DNA of 7,135 nucleotides from Gammaproteobacteria bacterium (GTDB lineage Bacteria; Pseudomonadota; Gammaproteobacteria; UBA1113): contig JAIELR010000068.1 of the NCBI GenBank assembly GCA_019752835.1, positions 1 through 7,135 of the forward strand. Reading direction: 5' to 3'. Below the pieces are notes generated by a model, which saw nothing but the letters and a program-made list of their open reading frames with translations, had not been told where the DNA came from and searched no databases. Position numbers and translations under genes: made by a program. This document shows, piece after piece, positions 5,501-7,135 of the stretch (the stretch's first letter is position 1; each line of letters begins with the position of its first letter).

Positions 5501-7135
5501 GGCTGACACTCTTAGCCGTCTTGGATAAAGGCTTACATGCCTTATTCGGCGAAGCGATGATTACAGCCTTAGCGACGCGTCAAGCGGAGAAAAAAAGCAC
5601 CGGCGCTATTCTCTTAGCGCCGGAGACGGTGGGCGAGCTCTTCGATAAATTACAGCGCTTACAAGAAGGCTTAGCGCGTTATAAAGCAGGCGTTTCACCC
5701 GCATTGTCCCATTTAGATGTCTTGCATCAATTAGAGCCAGCGATGAAAGGGCAATATGAGCGCATGCTCCCGCAAGCAATCCCCCCTGCCAAACGCTTTG
5801 AAATCCTCTTAGGCTATGCTTATTCCAAGGTCATCGGTTTTAGTTTTTGCTCGCGGTATGACCGTGCTTTATTACAGCGCTCAGGGATTCAACAAAAGAT
5901 TCCAACGCTGGACGAAATCCTCGCCCGCAGCACCTATGCGCCCGAACAAAGTCTTCAGTATTTAGAAAAACGCTTAGCCGACTATGAGTTAAACGTTAAA
6001 CCCTGCCAAGCGGCCCTTTTAAACGGGGATTTAACCTTATGGGAGCAAACCTATGCCCCCGCGTTTCGGGAGCGAGTGGTTCAAGGGCTCGATTTTAAAA
6101 TCTTTTCCAAGCAACCCAAGCCTATTCAAGCGCGATTTAAACAGGGTGCGCTTGCCATCGCCTTTCGCATCGTTGATTTATCGTACTGGATGACGCTCAC
6201 CGATAAGGACATCGAAACACTGGTGAAACACGCCTGGCAATTGACCGAGCTGCGTGTACGGGGCTGTCCGCGTTTAACGACCAAGACCTTGACGAATTTA
6301 TTGGCTATCAGTCAGACCTTAGAAGTCCTGGATATGAGTGAGCATTCCACCCTCGAAACGATTCAATCGGGTTTACTCACTACCTTATCCTTCCTGCAGC
6401 TACGTCGCCTCACCGTCGAGCGCTGTCCGCAGTTAAAAAAAATCGATGTGGACTTGCCCCAGTTACGGGAATTATACGTATCCGATAACCCGCAGCTGCT
6501 CACCCTCCAAACCCACAGCACTCAGCTATATCTCGTACAACTTCGAGGTGCCACGCGTTTTCCGCTAGCCGCTTTATCTGCCTTGAGTTTATCCTATTCC
6601 CTCTTGCAAACGGTGGACCTCATCGACTGCTCTTATCCGACAACGTTTATTGACCTGCTGCATCGCTACCCTTTTTTAGTCGGTTGTGATTGGCAGGTGA
6701 GCGCACTGGAGGACGCCTACCTCACCCGTATCGCCCAAGCCCTTGACGCTGCCTATGCGGCGATAGGGTATGACGATAAAACTAAACGCCTACAGCGACT
6801 TCACCCGACACTCGCGCAAATATTGGCTAAGCGCAGCCTGGTCCGTACGCGCCTCGGTCTCTTTACCAGGCATTTGCTCGAAGATAAAGCCCTCATCATG
6901 CCGCTGTTGAAGGCAGCGAAAAGCGAGAACGGTGATGTACGCCGCGATGCAGCAGAGGCTTTGGGCCGGTTTGCACAAACGCCGCAGACCACAACAGTGG
7001 TGGCGGCCTTATTGGTCGCGGTGGAGGATAAGTATAGGGAGGTACGCCGCTCGGCAGCAGCGGCCTTGGGCCAGTTTGCCCAAACGCCGCAGGCCACAAC
7101 AGTGGTGGCGGCCTTATTGGCCGCGGTGAAGGATC
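2578..7135 (+). CDS. Giant multidomain protein: NTase-like, kinase-like, LRR and HEAT repeats (3' end outside window)
   Basis: One frame is open for 1519 codons with no stop before the window ends. There is no signal peptide or clear membrane segment. In order: residues 1-395 are helical and unrecognised; about 395-465 hold a nucleotidyltransferase-like motif, GSFSFGRLSPYSAMEICII; about 780-960 contain an FPGLDLAAY block, NPYDAKPNNHIWV and MVDVDNE, resembling an atypical kinase fold; about 960-1205 are helical; about 1210-1350 are leucine-rich repeats (LTELRVRGCPRLT, LEVLDMS, LRELYVSDNPQL); and about 1430-1519 are HEAT repeats. I recall the same combination in very large proteins of Legionella-like and chlamydia-like amoebal bacteria, mostly annotated as hypothetical. 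A host-interaction or effector role is an inference; a type IV secretion signal would sit at the missing C-terminus. The gene stands alone and its codons are more GC-rich than those of the neighbouring IS remnants. AAAGGGA sets the start. Confidence 0.88.
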   Translation, partial: MKRYTEQDLSLFLTSVQSAVDAREWVVVERQLARLTWEWQGAWSKEALTRLFEHLQAYIEAHLTDDRERDVAFIRALDVGPAERKPLQPSGLRDALLHGAFPVLPVETKISYARFFVPYYLRYQDYPEALRLLSACGFGVSHQPVSPADLPVDIRASFGHLEGALRVRFLRDTLRRCQDTEEEVGSLKAAAYLMNHAAFLVELLPLLPKPLQSELAGLLSEHRLALRDIADGSLQDCLNQEVDSALASPLSPEEKMDAFQAVSMPIAAFAQLLELLGSLEEAHCYWFALVRYAFVHGLTSLASFSAIQANAQDELNRLERVILKQEAPNVVERRVDSLWLVYRASLQTWRQSLDEAMCLAKGDNEALKTLFEQNQSFLTCWLITLFQDAERIAGTSPWGFSYGVLGGGSFSFGRLSPYSAMEICIIIPARHPEHEAYLQHVLTWVSWSLESLGESLWVAGLRLARSWVVKTLDEWQAEFTQAAEPLAHHRASHSENLRLLQYLQQGIWLHGYGDIQALQTAYQAAVSSVLDQSFPLSRSPTLPSTYRQALGLTVLAETLSQCQALLDAPFELEGLLLPFSSLLRQADTLFTLLQVLNVLGDIKASSVSVLLDALVLRGFARSMHTALEALFYRLQALAFLPPWALEPIDSIELVKSDLNSVEKGVLSSIQQALSLTDSERADMHLTLHHFLAALYPLRRPLTWQQALPPAGQLNVLMAQTLAGDARLSRLQAPPGQGRFRLSWLSLKKAPEHPDGWIAESRTLLLHPKVAPVFLNPHQRGWRDKGEYDALGNHVVFRGEYQDVDWHVKLGANFPGLDLAAYVFKALLTEEVLPVYIGKLSDDTWAILPEVATLTPTLPYQNVAETMAQSTWSEDQLDPYYFSLYTVLAGLLNPYDAKPNNHIWVPFFNETGQLRYAMVDVDNEQCFQTAVVREGKDFKPTAKSIYFCCDRLKDPLHPAVIDLFLSLNPFALLSQWLTLLAVLDKGLHALFGEAMITALATRQAEKKSTGAILLAPETVGELFDKLQRLQEGLARYKAGVSPALSHLDVLHQLEPAMKGQYERMLPQAIPPAKRFEILLGYAYSKVIGFSFCSRYDRALLQRSGIQQKIPTLDEILARSTYAPEQSLQYLEKRLADYELNVKPCQAALLNGDLTLWEQTYAPAFRERVVQGLDFKIFSKQPKPIQARFKQGALAIAFRIVDLSYWMTLTDKDIETLVKHAWQLTELRVRGCPRLTTKTLTNLLAISQTLEVLDMSEHSTLETIQSGLLTTLSFLQLRRLTVERCPQLKKIDVDLPQLRELYVSDNPQLLTLQTHSTQLYLVQLRGATRFPLAALSALSLSYSLLQTVDLIDCSYPTTFIDLLHRYPFLVGCDWQVSALEDAYLTRIAQALDAAYAAIGYDDKTKRLQRLHPTLAQILAKRSLVRTRLGLFTRHLLEDKALIMPLLKAAKSENGDVRRDAAEALGRFAQTPQTTTVVAALLVAVEDKYREVRRSAAAALGQFAQTPQATTVVAALLAAVKD
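3760..3972 (+). other. Domain: degenerate nucleotidyltransferase-like motif
   Basis: Residues about 395-465 of the giant protein. Gly408-Ser409 match the 'GS' step of polymerase-beta-type nucleotidyltransferases. The following PYS-A420-M-E422-ICIII aligns with the 'PYSD.E....' strand seen in GlnD/DUF294-like proteins, and LESLGES further on matches the usual 'lGET' helix. The first acid of the metal-binding D-x-[DE] pair is Ala420 (codon GCT, 3835-3837), one base from GAT. A later LHGYGDIQALQTAYQAAV stretch (residues 509-526) also fits this family. Activity is probably lost. Confidence 0.55.
4900..5457 (+). other. Domain: putative atypical kinase-like fold
   Basis: Residues about 775-960. 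Lys808 in WHVKLG could be the nucleotide-binding lysine. FPGLDLAAYVFKALL would be the following helix. D895-AKPN-N900 resembles a catalytic loop (D....N), and VDVD (918-921) resembles the metal-binding Asp after it, as in phosphoinositide-kinase-like and HipA-like folds. Related giant proteins carry 'PEDGKPDNY' and 'IDND..F' at these points, as I recall. This is motif reasoning without alignment or structure, so it is moderate at best. Confidence 0.4.
5590..5623 (-). terminator. Terminator-like hairpin on the antisense strand inside giant gene
   Basis: On the minus strand a perfect 8-bp stem (CCGGCGCT, loop AAGAGAAT, AGCGCCGG) is followed by TGC and seven T. This fits a short intrinsic terminator for antisense transcription, but it lies in coding sequence and may be chance. 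Confidence 0.3.
6205..6627 (+). other. Domain: leucine-rich repeats
   Basis: Residues about 1210-1350 show successive 'L..L.V..CP.L' units: LTELRVRGCPRLT, LEVLDMSEHSTLETI, LRRLTVERCPQLKKI, LRELYVSDNPQLLTL. The 'L..L.l.gCp.Lt' form resembles the F-box/AMN1 type. It is preceded by LTDKDIETLVKHAW, a typical LRR entry helix. The likely role is protein binding. Confidence 0.75.
6865..7135 (+). repeat. HEAT repeats, tandem 105-bp units running off the window
   Basis: Residues about 1430-1519. A 35-residue unit, DVRRDAAEALGRFAQTPQ followed by TTTVVAALLVAVEDKYRE, starts near 6934. It repeats 105 bp later as EVRRSAAAALGQFAQTPQ plus TTVVAALLAAVKD, up to the window end. The two DNA units are near-identical in their second half, with 48 of 52 bases alike at 6980-7031 against 7085-7135 by eye. 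This indicates recent duplication and more copies beyond the edge. Confidence 0.8.

Noticed and set aside
6790..7129. Arg/Trp-rich or Pro-rich frames over the HEAT repeats
   Set aside because: Their repetitive look is a by-product of the tandem 105-bp units in the real frame.

Overview
The window looks like a short accessory contig from a Gram-negative bacterium with many insertion sequences (IS). It is probably a host-associated or amoeba-associated gammaproteobacterium of the Legionella/Coxiella/Rickettsiella kind. That is an inference from the mix of IS4, IS3, IS66-type and ISAs1 remnants beside a giant eukaryote-like repeat protein; there is no rRNA or core gene to fix the taxonomy. Both ends fall inside repeated sequence: a 65-bp repeat on the left and tandem HEAT repeats on the right. 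The window may therefore be a whole contig bounded by repeats.

Positions 1-2033 are a graveyard of nested, broken mobile elements, and no transposase here is intact. In order they are: one end of an unknown repeat element (1-77); an internal piece of an IS4/Tn5-type transposase on the plus strand (78-293), which is open but has no start codon; the 3' end of an IS3-family element on the minus strand (about 294-700), whose transposase tail contains a long palindrome with DnaA-box-like sites; the first 54-55 codons of a short IS66-type accessory protein (801-965), cut by a 240-bp MITE-like element with about 36-bp terminal inverted repeats (966-1205); and then the catalytic part of an ISAs1-family transposase without its N-terminus (1205-2020). 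The 65-bp end repeat occurs three times, and each time its outer boundary abuts a broken IS gene.

Positions 2034-2577 are mostly non-coding. They hold one strong hairpin (2326-2380), a possible but unassigned promoter, and the ribosome binding site of the next gene.

From 2578 to the window end a single plus-strand frame stays open for 1519 codons without a stop. It encodes a giant, probably cytoplasmic or secreted, multidomain protein. It has a long helical N-terminus, a nucleotidyltransferase-like motif whose first metal-binding acid is Ala, a segment resembling an atypical kinase fold, leucine-rich repeats, and near-identical 35-residue HEAT repeats running off the end. Such architecture suggests a host-interaction or conflict protein, possibly a translocated effector, but no catalytic activity is proven. 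This protein is the main interest of the window.
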